Shown piece after piece: positions 1 to 5,858 of a DNA stretch of 5,858 nt (the first letter of the stretch is position 1; every line of letters begins with the position of its first letter). Below the pieces are notes generated by a model. That model made no database searches, was not told the origin of the DNA, and saw only the letters and a list, made by a program, of their open reading frames with translations. A program made the translations under genes and the position numbers. Source of the DNA: Gemmatimonadota bacterium (GTDB lineage Bacteria; Gemmatimonadota; Gemmatimonadetes; Gemmatimonadales; Gemmatimonadaceae); assembly GCA_947475795.1 (NCBI GenBank), contig CANJOX010000216.1, positions 1 through 5,858 of the forward strand. Reading direction: 5' to 3'.

Positions 1-1070
1 CCCCGGCCGCGGCCGCCACGAGCCCGGCCCCGCTGCCGACCCCGGCGTTGGCCGGCGCCCCGGCCGGCACGGCGGCCCTGCCCGCTCCCACGGCCCCGGC
101 CGCCCCCGATTTCGCACTCCCGGCATCGCTCACGCGCGTCACCAACGACCTCGTCCAGAAGGCGGCCGAAGCCGCCGCCGCGACGACCCCCGGTGCGCAG
201 CGGAATTCCCGGCTCGGCCGCACCCCGGTCACCACGCCTCCGCGCGACAACGGCGCCGCCCTCACCGCACAGGCCGCCGCCTCCCGCCGCCCGATGTCGC
301 AGATGGTCGTCGATTCGGCGCGCGACGCCGCCGGTCGGGCCACCACCGCCTCGCCGGCCCCCGTCGGCACCGACGACGCCATCATGCGCATGATGCCCCA
401 GATGGACATGAAGCTGGGCGGCGACGGCGAGGCCGGCGGCCTCCGCCTGAGCGGCACGGTGGGCATCGTGGTCATGATGGGGCTGCTGACGCTGCTCCCC
501 ACGTTGCTGCTCATGATGACGGGCTTCACCCGCATCCTGATCGTGCTGCACTTCCTGAAGCAGGCGATGGGGACACAAAGTGCCCCACCGGCACACCTCC
601 TCGCCGGCATGGCGCTGCTGCTCACCGGCTTCGTCATGACGCCCACGCTGACGCAGGTCAACCGCGACGCCATCACGCCGTGGCTGGATGGCAAGATGAC
701 GCAGGTCGAGATGATGAAGACCGGCGTCAAGCCTATGCGGGAGTTCATGTTACGCCAAACGCGCCAGGCCGACCTCAAGACGTTCGTCGAGATGAGCCGC
801 ATGCCGCGTCCGGACACCGTCGATGACGTGCCCCTGCACGTCCTGATGTCGGCCTTCGTGGCCAGCGAGCTGCGGACCGCCTTCCAGATCGGCTTCGCGA
901 TCTACCTGCCGTTCATCATCATCGATGCGGTCGTGGCCTCGGTGCTCATGAGCATGGGCATGTTTATGCTCCCGCCCGCCATGATCTCCCTGCCCTTTAA
1001 GTTGCTACTGTTCGTGCTCGTCGACGGGTGGAGCCTGACCATTACCAGCCTGGTGCAGAGCTTCAAGTAG
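1..1070 (+). CDS. fliP: FliP, flagellar type III export gate subunit, 5'-partial, with long Ala/Pro-rich N-terminal segment
   Basis: FliP forms, with FliQ and FliR, the membrane export gate of the flagellar type III secretion apparatus. The conserved core starts near base 440. It shows a first membrane segment ending in LLMMTGFTRILIVLHFLKQA, then GTQSAPPAHLLAGMALLLTG, the REFMLRQTR block, ELRTAFQIGFAIYLPF, and the hallmark C-terminus VASVLMSMGMFMLPP plus ISLPFKLLLFVLVDGW. About four hydrophobic segments are visible, as expected. The core is of normal FliP length. The frame is open to the left edge with no stop. The first possible start is a TTG at 48 without a Shine-Dalgarno sequence, and no signal peptide follows it, so the true start and the usual FliP signal sequence probably lie upstream of the window. 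Between base 1 and about 400 the protein is a low-complexity Ala/Pro/Thr-rich stretch not typical of FliP; it could be a spacer or the remnant of a fused FliO-like region. An ATG at 384 would give a 228-residue protein lacking a signal peptide. The gene ends at TAG 1068-1070, and no fliQ follows. Confidence 0.95.
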   Translation, partial: PAAAATSPAPLPTPALAGAPAGTAALPAPTAPAAPDFALPASLTRVTNDLVQKAAEAAAATTPGAQRNSRLGRTPVTTPPRDNGAALTAQAAASRRPMSQMVVDSARDAAGRATTASPAPVGTDDAIMRMMPQMDMKLGGDGEAGGLRLSGTVGIVVMMGLLTLLPTLLLMMTGFTRILIVLHFLKQAMGTQSAPPAHLLAGMALLLTGFVMTPTLTQVNRDAITPWLDGKMTQVEMMKTGVKPMREFMLRQTRQADLKTFVEMSRMPRPDTVDDVPLHVLMSAFVASELRTAFQIGFAIYLPFIIIDAVVASVLMSMGMFMLPPAMISLPFKLLLFVLVDGWSLTITSLVQSFK

Positions 1071-1133
1071 GCCGCCGGCGCCCGAACAGGTGAAAAAATC
1101 AGACGATTCACCCGTCGGCGGTCGGAACACCCC

Positions 1134-1160
1134 TCAAGTTGTGCGGCGTCCAGTCGACAA
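1134..1160 (+). promoter_or_regulatory. Candidate sigma-28 (FliA) flagellar/chemotaxis promoter upstream of cheA
   Basis: TCAAGTTG (1134-1141) and GTCGACAA (1153-1160) are separated by exactly 11 nt. The enterobacterial sigma-28 consensus is TAAAGTTT-N11-GCCGATAA, so each box matches 6 of 8 positions with ideal spacing. Transcription would begin around 1166-1168, giving an untranslated leader of roughly 67 nt before the cheA ATG. The site lies in the only real intergenic gap of the window and points at a chemotaxis operon, the classic class of FliA targets. The match was made by eye; no genome-wide background was computed, and the sigma factor of this organism may have a different consensus. 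Confidence 0.55.
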
Positions 1161-1219
1161 TTACCAAGGTGCCAGATCGTCGAGGCGATGACGCCTCCCA
1201 CCGAACGTGACGCAACATC

Positions 1220-1223
1220 GGAG
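1220..1223 (+). promoter_or_regulatory. Ribosome binding site of cheA (GGAG), deciding the start at 1234
   Basis: GGAG lies 10 nt before the ATG at 1234. It favours this ATG over an in-frame GTG at 1207, which has no Shine-Dalgarno sequence and would add nine residues (MTQHRSGCS) before the canonical CheA N-terminus. Confidence 0.65.
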
Positions 1224-1233
1224 TGGGTGCAGC

Positions 1234-3630
1234 ATGTCGGACCTTGATGAAGCCAACGATATCCTCAACGAGTTCCTCGTCGAAAGTTACGAGGGACTCG
1301 ACCAGCTGGACCTCGATCTCGTTGAGCTCGAACAGAGTGGAGTGACCAAGGACCTCATCGGCCGGGTCTTCCGCTGCGTGCATACCATCAAGGGCACCTG
1401 CGGCTTCCTCGGCTTCGGCGTCCTCGAGTCGGTGGCCCACGTGGGCGAAAACCTGCTCTCCAAGGTCCGCGACGGTTCCATCGCCGTGACCCCCGAGCTC
1501 ACCTCGGCCCTGCTGCGCCTCAACGATGCGTTGCGCGCGATGCTGGTCGAGATCGAAGAGCACGGGAACGAGGGCGACACCGATCATTCGGCGCTCATCC
1601 TCACGCTGGTCCAGCTTGCGGACGGCCCGGGTGCCGCGCACGATGCGCACGATGCGCACGACGAGGCATCCGCGGCCGACGACGCGGTGGACGCAGCGGC
1701 ACCCGAGGCGGCGCCGCTCGCCGTCCCCCCGCTGGGGCAGATCCTCATGCACAAGGGTGAGGTCTCCGTGGCGGACGTGGCAGCGGCCATGCACGAACAG
1801 GAACTCGTCGGCAGCCCCCCGCGCGTCGGCGAAATCCTCGTCGCCCGCGGCAGCACCAGCGCCGCCGCCGTGAAGGACGCCCTCGATACGCAGCAGGATG
1901 CGCGCTCCGGCAACGTCAGCGACGGCAGCATCCGCGTCGACGTCGCGCTGCTCGACCGCCTCATGAACCTCGTGGGCGAACTCGTGCTGGCCCGCAACCA
2001 GATTCTGCAGTGCACCGCCTCCAACGCGGACAGCACCCTGCTCGGCACCACGCAGCGCCTCAACCTCATCACGTCCGAGCTGCAGGAAGGCGTGATGAAA
2101 ACGCGCATGCAGCCCATCGGCAATGTCTGGAGCAAGTTCCCGCGCGTTGTGCGCGACCTCGCGATCACCTGCGGCAAGCAGGTCACCATCCAGATGGAAG
2201 GCGCCGAAACGGAGCTCGACAAGACGATCATCGAGGCGATCAAGGATCCCCTCACGCACATCGTCCGCAACTCCGTGGACCACGGCATCGAGTCCCCGCG
2301 CGACCGCGTGCTCAACGACAAGAGCCCCGAAGGCCGCCTGCTCCTGCGCGCCTTCCACGAGGGCGGCCAGGTCAACATCGAAATCACCGACGACGGCGCC
2401 GGCATCGACCCGGCCCGCCTGCGCATGAAGGCCGTCGAGAAGGGGCTGATGACCGCCGAAGCGGCGGCCCGCCTCAGTGATCGCGAATCGATGCACCTCA
2501 TCTTCGCCGCCGGGTTTTCCACGGCGGCCAAGGTCACCAACGTGTCCGGCCGCGGCGTCGGCATGGACGTCGTCAAGACCAACATCGAGAAGATCGGCGG
2601 TACCGTCGACGTCACCAGCGTCATCGGTGCCGGCACCACGCTCCGCATCAAGATCCCGCTCACGCTCGCGATCATCCCGGGACTCATCATCACCTCGGGG
2701 CAGGAACGCTTCGCCATTCCGCAGGTCAGTCTGCTGGAACTCGTGCGCATTGAGCACGAGGAAGCGAAGCAGCGCGTGGAAATGATCTACGACTCGCCCG
2801 TCTATCGCCTGCGTGGCAAGCTGCTGCCGCTCGTGCACCTCACGCAGACGCTGGGACTCGGCCGCCAGCCGTGGCCGCATGAGCCGGGCGCCATCGACCA
2901 GCCCCTCAACATCGTCGTCCTGCAAACGGACGGCATCTCCTTCGGACTCGTGGTCGACCAGATCAACGACACCGAGGAAATCGTCGTCAAGCCGCTCGGC
3001 AAGCAGCTCAAGGGTATCACCACGTTCGCCGGCGCCACCATCATGGGCGACGGCAAGGTCGCGCTGATTCTCGACGTGCACGGCCTGGCGCAGCGCGCCG
3101 GCGTGCTCACCGGCGACCGTGACCGGCAGGCCGCCGATCAGCGCAACGAACAGAAAGGATCGGGCGAGCCCACGCAGACGCTGCTCCTCTTCGGCTTCGG
3201 TGGCACGCATCGCATGGCGCTGCCGCTCTCCGAGATCGCCCGTCTGGAAGAATTTGCCCCCGAGACCGTCGAGCGCACCGGCCGGTACGACGTCGTGCAG
3301 TACCGCGACCGTATCATGCCGCTGGTGCGACTCAGCGAGATCCTCGACGGCGTCACATCGAACGCGGCCGCCGGTGACATGCTGCAGGTCATCGTCTACG
3401 CGTACGAAGACCAGTACGTCGGCCTCGTGGTCGACCGCATCCTCGACATCGTCGAAAGCGCCGTCACCGTCCAGCGCCGCCGCCGCGCCGGCGCCGTGCT
3501 CGGCTCGGCTGTCATTCAGGAGAAGGTCACCGACATTCTCGATATCCGCCACCTCGTCCATCATCTCGAGGATGACTTCCTGACCACGAATTCCCTGAGC
3601 GACTCCCGCGAGGTCGTCCTCCATGGCTGA
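1234..3630 (+). CDS. cheA: CheA chemotaxis histidine kinase with MshEN-like linker repeats and two CheW-like domains
   Basis: CheA autophosphorylates on a P1 histidine in response to receptor arrays and passes the phosphate to CheY or CheB. The protein has 798 residues with the ATG at 1234. P1/HPt spans about 1-110, with the phospho-acceptor His50 in CVHTIKGTCGFLGF. An acidic Ala-rich linker contains three AHD units. Residues 166-220 are two MshEN-like repeats where the CheY-binding P2 domain usually lies; no P2 is recognisable. P3 dimerisation follows (about 228-300, LLDRLMNLVGELVLARNQIL). The P4 ATPase shows the N box HIVRNSVDHG (342-351), G1 DDGAG (386-390), F box FAAGFST (424-430), G2 GRGVG (439-443) and G3 GAGTT (465-469), all intact, so the kinase should be active. 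Two CheW-like P5 domains follow, about 476-625 and 647-785. The protein is longer than E. coli CheA (654 residues) because of the second P5. Its 3' end overlaps cheW by 8 nt. Confidence 0.97.
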   Translation: MSDLDEANDILNEFLVESYEGLDQLDLDLVELEQSGVTKDLIGRVFRCVHTIKGTCGFLGFGVLESVAHVGENLLSKVRDGSIAVTPELTSALLRLNDALRAMLVEIEEHGNEGDTDHSALILTLVQLADGPGAAHDAHDAHDEASAADDAVDAAAPEAAPLAVPPLGQILMHKGEVSVADVAAAMHEQELVGSPPRVGEILVARGSTSAAAVKDALDTQQDARSGNVSDGSIRVDVALLDRLMNLVGELVLARNQILQCTASNADSTLLGTTQRLNLITSELQEGVMKTRMQPIGNVWSKFPRVVRDLAITCGKQVTIQMEGAETELDKTIIEAIKDPLTHIVRNSVDHGIESPRDRVLNDKSPEGRLLLRAFHEGGQVNIEITDDGAGIDPARLRMKAVEKGLMTAEAAARLSDRESMHLIFAAGFSTAAKVTNVSGRGVGMDVVKTNIEKIGGTVDVTSVIGAGTTLRIKIPLTLAIIPGLIITSGQERFAIPQVSLLELVRIEHEEAKQRVEMIYDSPVYRLRGKLLPLVHLTQTLGLGRQPWPHEPGAIDQPLNIVVLQTDGISFGLVVDQINDTEEIVVKPLGKQLKGITTFAGATIMGDGKVALILDVHGLAQRAGVLTGDRDRQAADQRNEQKGSGEPTQTLLLFGFGGTHRMALPLSEIARLEEFAPETVERTGRYDVVQYRDRIMPLVRLSEILDGVTSNAAAGDMLQVIVYAYEDQYVGLVVDRILDIVESAVTVQRRRRAGAVLGSAVIQEKVTDILDIRHLVHHLEDDFLTTNSLSDSREVVLHG
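1636..1662 (+). repeat. Three tandem 9-bp units in the CheA linker
   Basis: GCGCACGAT occurs three times head to tail, the last copy ending in C instead of T. It encodes Ala-His-Asp three times (residues 135-143) in the flexible linker after P1. The unit keeps the frame, so changes in copy number would only alter linker length. Confidence 0.85.
1729..1893 (+). other. Tandem MshEN-like repeat domain within CheA
   Basis: Residues 166-189 (LGQILMHKGEVS...V..AM.EQ) and 197-220 (RVGEILVARGST...V..AL.TQ) are two 24-residue copies separated by seven residues. Both follow the MshEN/GspE N-terminal pattern RLGxxLVxxGxxxxxxLxxxLxxQ, which occurs as a duplicated motif in cyclic-di-GMP-binding MshE-type ATPases. 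In copy 1 the leading Arg is Pro. In both copies the inner Leu is Val, and the spacer is seven rather than five residues, so nucleotide binding is not assured. The region occupies the place of the P2 domain. Confidence 0.7.
3610..3613 (+). promoter_or_regulatory. Ribosome binding site of cheW (GAGG) inside the cheA end
   Basis: GAGG lies 9 nt before the cheW ATG at 3623 and within the last codons of cheA. Together with the 8-nt overlap it indicates translational coupling of cheW to cheA. Confidence 0.55.
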
Positions 3631-4072
3631 CGGCACGCAGTACTGCACCTTCTGGGTAGGCTCGCTCTACCTCGGCACCGATGTGCACCGGGTCCAGGAA
3701 GTGATGCGCACCCTCGAAATGACCCCGGTGCCCCTCGCCCCGCCCGCCGTGCGTGGTCTCATTAACCTCCGCGGCCAGATCGTCACCGCCATCGACCTGC
3801 GCCGACGCCTCGGCCTGCCCGAACGTCCGGACGGTCAGGAACCGATGAACGTCGTCATGCGCACCGACGATGGCGCCGTGAGTCTGCTGGTGGACGAAAT
3901 CGGCGATGTCATCGAAGTCAACGAAGCGGCCTTCGAGCCGCCCCCCGATACGCTCAAGGGCGAAGCCCGTGCCCTCATTAAAGGTGTGTATAAACTGAAC
4001 GGTCAGCTCCTGCTCATCCTGGACAGCGTCAAGACCGCGTCCACCGAAACCGCCCTTTCGCTGGTAAGCTGA
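3623..4072 (+). CDS. cheW: CheW chemotaxis coupling protein
   Basis: CheW links chemoreceptors to the P5 domain of CheA in cytoplasmic signalling arrays. This 149-residue protein is a single CheW-like beta-barrel domain of about usual length, with no extra domains. Diagnostic stretches are [14 protein letters not shown] (16-29), the hallmark [20 protein letters not shown] (43-62) with the NLRG Arg50 that corresponds to the functionally important Arg of E. coli Che[15 protein letters not shown] (86-99) and [16 protein letters not shown] (119-134). Its ATG lies inside cheA (TGA of cheA at 3628-3630) in another frame. Its own stop is one base before the receptor gene, so the three genes are probably translated from one message. 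The pairing suggests that this CheW serves the adjacent CheA and receptor. Confidence 0.96.
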   Translation: MADGTQYCTFWVGSLYLGTDVHRVQEVMRTLEMTPVPLAPPAVRGLINLRGQIVTAIDLRRRLGLPERPDGQEPMNVVMRTDDGAVSLLVDEIGDVIEVNEAAFEPPPDTLKGEARALIKGVYKLNGQLLLILDSVKTASTETALSLVS

Positions 4073-4073
4073 G

Positions 4074-5858
4074 ATGACCACGACATCAACCGACGCGGCC
4101 ACCCCGACGCTATACGACGAACTGGGCGGTGCCGCCGCGATCGAAGCCACCGTTGATCAGTTCTACGAGCGGGTACTCGCCGATGAAGAACTGAAGCCGT
4201 TCTTCGCCAGCACCAACATGCAGTGGCTGCGCAAGCGCAACACGCAGTTCTTCACGCAGGCCCTTGGCGGGCCGGCGGTGTACAAGGGGAAGGGGATGCA
4301 GGCCGCACATGCCGGTCTCCCCATCCAGATGGAGCATTTCTCCCGCGTCGCTGGTCACCTGACCGACGCGCTCGACGCCTTGGGGGTTCCTCAGGCACTC
4401 ATCTCACGGGTCATCTCTGCGGTGGCCCCTCTCTCGGAGCAGATCGTGACATCCGCAGCGAAGCCCGTTCCCCCCGCGCGCCGTAGCGCGCCTTCAAAGT
4501 CCACCGCCTCACGGACCCCGACGCAGGGATCAGCGGATTCGTTCAGTCATGCGATGCTCGAGAATGTCCCGATCAACGTGATCGCGGCCGACACCGACCT
4601 GAACATCACCTATGTGAATCCGGCCTCGGTGCGCACGTTGCGCACGCTGCAGGATCACCTGGTGGTGCGGGTCGATGACATGATGGGCCAGTGCATCGAC
4701 GTGTTCCATAAGGATCCCGACCTGCAGCGCCGCATTCTGCGCGATCCGCGCAACATGCCGCACACGGCCAACATTCAGCTCGGCCCCGAAACCCTCAGCC
4801 TGCTCGCCACCGCGGTCTACGATGCCGACGGCACGTACGTCGGGCCGCAGATCACGTGGGAAGTCATTACCGAGAAGCTCAAGGTGGAAGCGGGTCTTGA
4901 CCGGGTCATGTCCATGATGGAGAACGTCCCCATCAATCTCATGATGGCCGACCTCGACCTGCACATCACCTATCTCAACCCGGCTTCGACGGCGACGCTC
5001 AAGACCATCGAGCATCTCATGCCGATCAAGGCCGAGAAGGCACTCGGCGCCAACATCGACATTTTCCACCGCGATCCCAAGCATCAGCGGAACATCCTCA
5101 AGGATCCGCGCAATCTGCCGCACTCGGCGCACATCCAGCTGGGACCCGAAACGCTTGACCTCCGCGTGAGCGCGATCTACGACAAGGCCGGCGCCTACGT
5201 CGGTCCGATGATCAGCTGGGCGGTGATCACGCAGCAGCTTGAAACCGAGCGCCTGGTCAAGGAAGCGCAGGACCGCGAGACGCAGGCCGCCACCGACCTG
5301 CGCCAGAAGGTGGACGCCATGCTCGAGGTGGTCAACGCCGCCGCCGAGGGTGACCTCACGCGCGAACTGCACGTGAAGGGCAGCGATGCCATCGGGCAGA
5401 TGGGCGAGGCGCTCTCGCGCTTCATCGGTGACCTGCGCCTCAGCATGAAGGCGATCGGCAACAACGCCAGCGCGCTGGCCGCCGCCGCCGAAGAGCTTAC
5501 GGCCGTCAGTCACCAGATGACGACGAACGCCGAAGAGACGAGCGCACAGGCCAACGTGGTCTCCGCCGCCTCCGAGCAGGTGAGCCGCAACGTCGTGACC
5601 GTGGCCACCGGCACCGAGCAAATGGGCGCCAGCATCCGCGAAATCGCCGGCAGTGCCGCCAACGCCTCCAAGGTGGCGGACAACGCGGTGCGCGTGGCCG
5701 AGTCCACCAACCGCACGGTCTCCAAGCTGGGCGTCTCCAGCGCGGAGATCGGCAAGGTCATCAAGGTCATCACGTCGATCGCGCAGCAGACCAACCTGCT
5801 GGCGCTCAACGCCACCATCGAGGCGGCGCGGGCGGGTGAAGCGGGCAAGGGCTTTGCG
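4074..5858 (+). CDS. Soluble chemoreceptor: truncated haemoglobin-PAS-PAS-HAMP-MCP, 3'-partial
   Basis: The frame runs from the ATG at 4074, one nt after the cheW stop, to the right edge without a stop (595 residues seen). Residues 13-125 form a complete group-1 truncated haemoglobin: YDELGG, FY (Tyr31 at B10), FF (Phe44 at CD1), Leu52 (E7), Asn56 (E11), ALGGP, and proximal His79 in MQAAHAG. It aligns from memory with M. tuberculosis trHbN at a constant offset of two residues. A Pro/Ser/Ala-rich linker (about 127-157) leads to two PAS domains (about 161-270 and 281-390). A helical segment and HAMP-like region follow (about 395-462, with EGDLT at 425-429), then the MCP signalling domain, reaching [18 protein letters not shown] just before the hairpin tip, where the window ends. 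There is no signal peptide or membrane segment, so it should be cytoplasmic, unlike E. coli Tsr or Tar. The likely role is an O2/NO/CO or redox chemoreceptor acting through the co-transcribed CheW and CheA; ligand and response sign are unknown. Only a weak Shine-Dalgarno (GGTAAG, 4063-4068) precedes the ATG, consistent with coupling to cheW. Confidence 0.93.
   Translation, partial: MTTTSTDAATPTLYDELGGAAAIEATVDQFYERVLADEELKPFFASTNMQWLRKRNTQFFTQALGGPAVYKGKGMQAAHAGLPIQMEHFSRVAGHLTDALDALGVPQALISRVISAVAPLSEQIVTSAAKPVPPARRSAPSKSTASRTPTQGSADSFSHAMLENVPINVIAADTDLNITYVNPASVRTLRTLQDHLVVRVDDMMGQCIDVFHKDPDLQRRILRDPRNMPHTANIQLGPETLSLLATAVYDADGTYVGPQITWEVITEKLKVEAGLDRVMSMMENVPINLMMADLDLHITYLNPASTATLKTIEHLMPIKAEKALGANIDIFHRDPKHQRNILKDPRNLPHSAHIQLGPETLDLRVSAIYDKAGAYVGPMISWAVITQQLETERLVKEAQDRETQAATDLRQKVDAMLEVVNAAAEGDLTRELHVKGSDAIGQMGEALSRFIGDLRLSMKAIGNNASALAAAAEELTAVSHQMTTNAEETSAQANVVSAASEQVSRNVVTVATGTEQMGASIREIAGSAANASKVADNAVRVAESTNRTVSKLGVSSAEIGKVIKVITSIAQQTNLLALNATIEAARAGEAGKGFA
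4554..5231 (+). repeat. Internal duplication: two PAS domains with a 360-bp (120-residue) period
   Basis: Receptor residues 161-266 (4554-4871) and 281-386 (4914-5231) align without gaps. About 61 of 106 residues are identical by hand count. Shared blocks include ENVPIN, ITYxNPAS, IDxFHxDP, DPRNx[10 protein letters not shown] and YVGP, then W and VIT. The conservation extends through the whole PAS fold, which points to a fairly conserved tandem duplication. The least similar part is residues 190-205 versus 310-325, the helical region that often lines the PAS pocket. Confidence 0.9.

Noticed and set aside
1071..1130. Possible rho-independent terminator after fliP
   Set aside because: CGCCGGCG at 1073-1080 is a perfect palindrome without a loop, and the short A run near 1093 is not preceded by a stable hairpin. 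No convincing stem plus T-tract was found.
1207..1233. Earlier in-frame GTG start for CheA at 1207
   Set aside because: No Shine-Dalgarno sequence before it. The added residues are not CheA-like, and the ATG at 1234 has GGAG 10 nt upstream and begins exactly at the conserved P1 N-terminus.
1636..1662. Tandem 9-bp units as a phase-variation switch
   Set aside because: The unit length is a multiple of three and only three copies exist, so slippage would change linker length and not switch the gene off.
1108..3648. Very long open frame on the minus strand, 846 codons
   Set aside because: It lies antisense to cheA, which has clear homology over its full length. The product is a His/Asp/Val/Arg-rich string with no recognisable domain, the usual shadow of a GC-rich gene whose third positions are G or C.
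3527..4150. Minus-strand open frame, 207 codons, over cheW
   Set aside because: Antisense to cheW, low complexity, no recognisable family.
4223..4486. Alternative + strand open frame, 87 codons, within the globin region
   Set aside because: It overlaps the globin in another frame and shows no domain; the globin frame is clearly the coding one.
4530..5621. Long open frame on the minus strand, 363 codons
   Set aside because: Antisense to the PAS and HAMP parts of the receptor. Its apparent internal repeat simply mirrors the PAS duplication, and the composition is that of a shadow frame.

Overview
This GC-rich window comes from a motile bacterium and holds the end of a flagellar export gene followed by a chemotaxis operon, all on the + strand. 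The proteins point to a flagellated Gram-negative lineage outside the enteric bacteria: fliP is next to the chemotaxis genes, CheA has a non-enterobacterial domain order, and the receptor is soluble and gas-sensor-like. A Gemmatimonadota-like source is my best guess from the style of these proteins, but this is a weak inference and no sequence search was run.

Layout: (1) Bases 1-1070 hold fliP, a flagellar type III export gate subunit. Its reading frame is open to the left edge, and a long Ala/Pro-rich segment precedes the conserved membrane core. (2) Bases 1071-1233 are intergenic. They contain a good candidate sigma-28 (FliA-type) flagellar promoter with exact spacing, then a Shine-Dalgarno sequence for cheA. 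(3) Bases 1234-3630 hold cheA, with P1, a tandem MshEN-like repeat where P2 normally sits, P3, P4 and two CheW-like (P5) domains. (4) Bases 3623-4072 hold cheW, overlapping cheA by 8 nt. (5) From 4074 to the right edge an open frame encodes a cytoplasmic chemoreceptor. It starts 1 nt after the cheW stop and runs off the window after 595 residues.

The highlight is that receptor. Its N-terminus is a complete group-1 truncated (2/2) haemoglobin with the proximal His and the B10 Tyr. It is followed by two near-duplicate PAS domains, a HAMP-like segment and an MCP signalling domain. The well-known globin-coupled chemoreceptor HemAT uses a different, 3/3 globin-coupled-sensor globin, so a truncated haemoglobin in front of PAS-PAS-HAMP-MCP is an uncommon architecture. 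Each PAS repeat carries a conserved His after the E-helix region and a Trp in the last strand, which recalls Aer2-type haem-PAS domains, so the receptor may hold more than one haem.

Working model (inference): a flagellar sigma factor drives cheA-cheW-receptor as one transcript. The globin/PAS receptor senses O2, NO or CO, or haem redox state, in the cytoplasm. It controls CheA through the co-translated CheW, and so steers motility. The MshEN-like repeats in CheA could add a cyclic-di-GMP input or could simply be a structural linker. CheY, CheR and CheB are not in the window.
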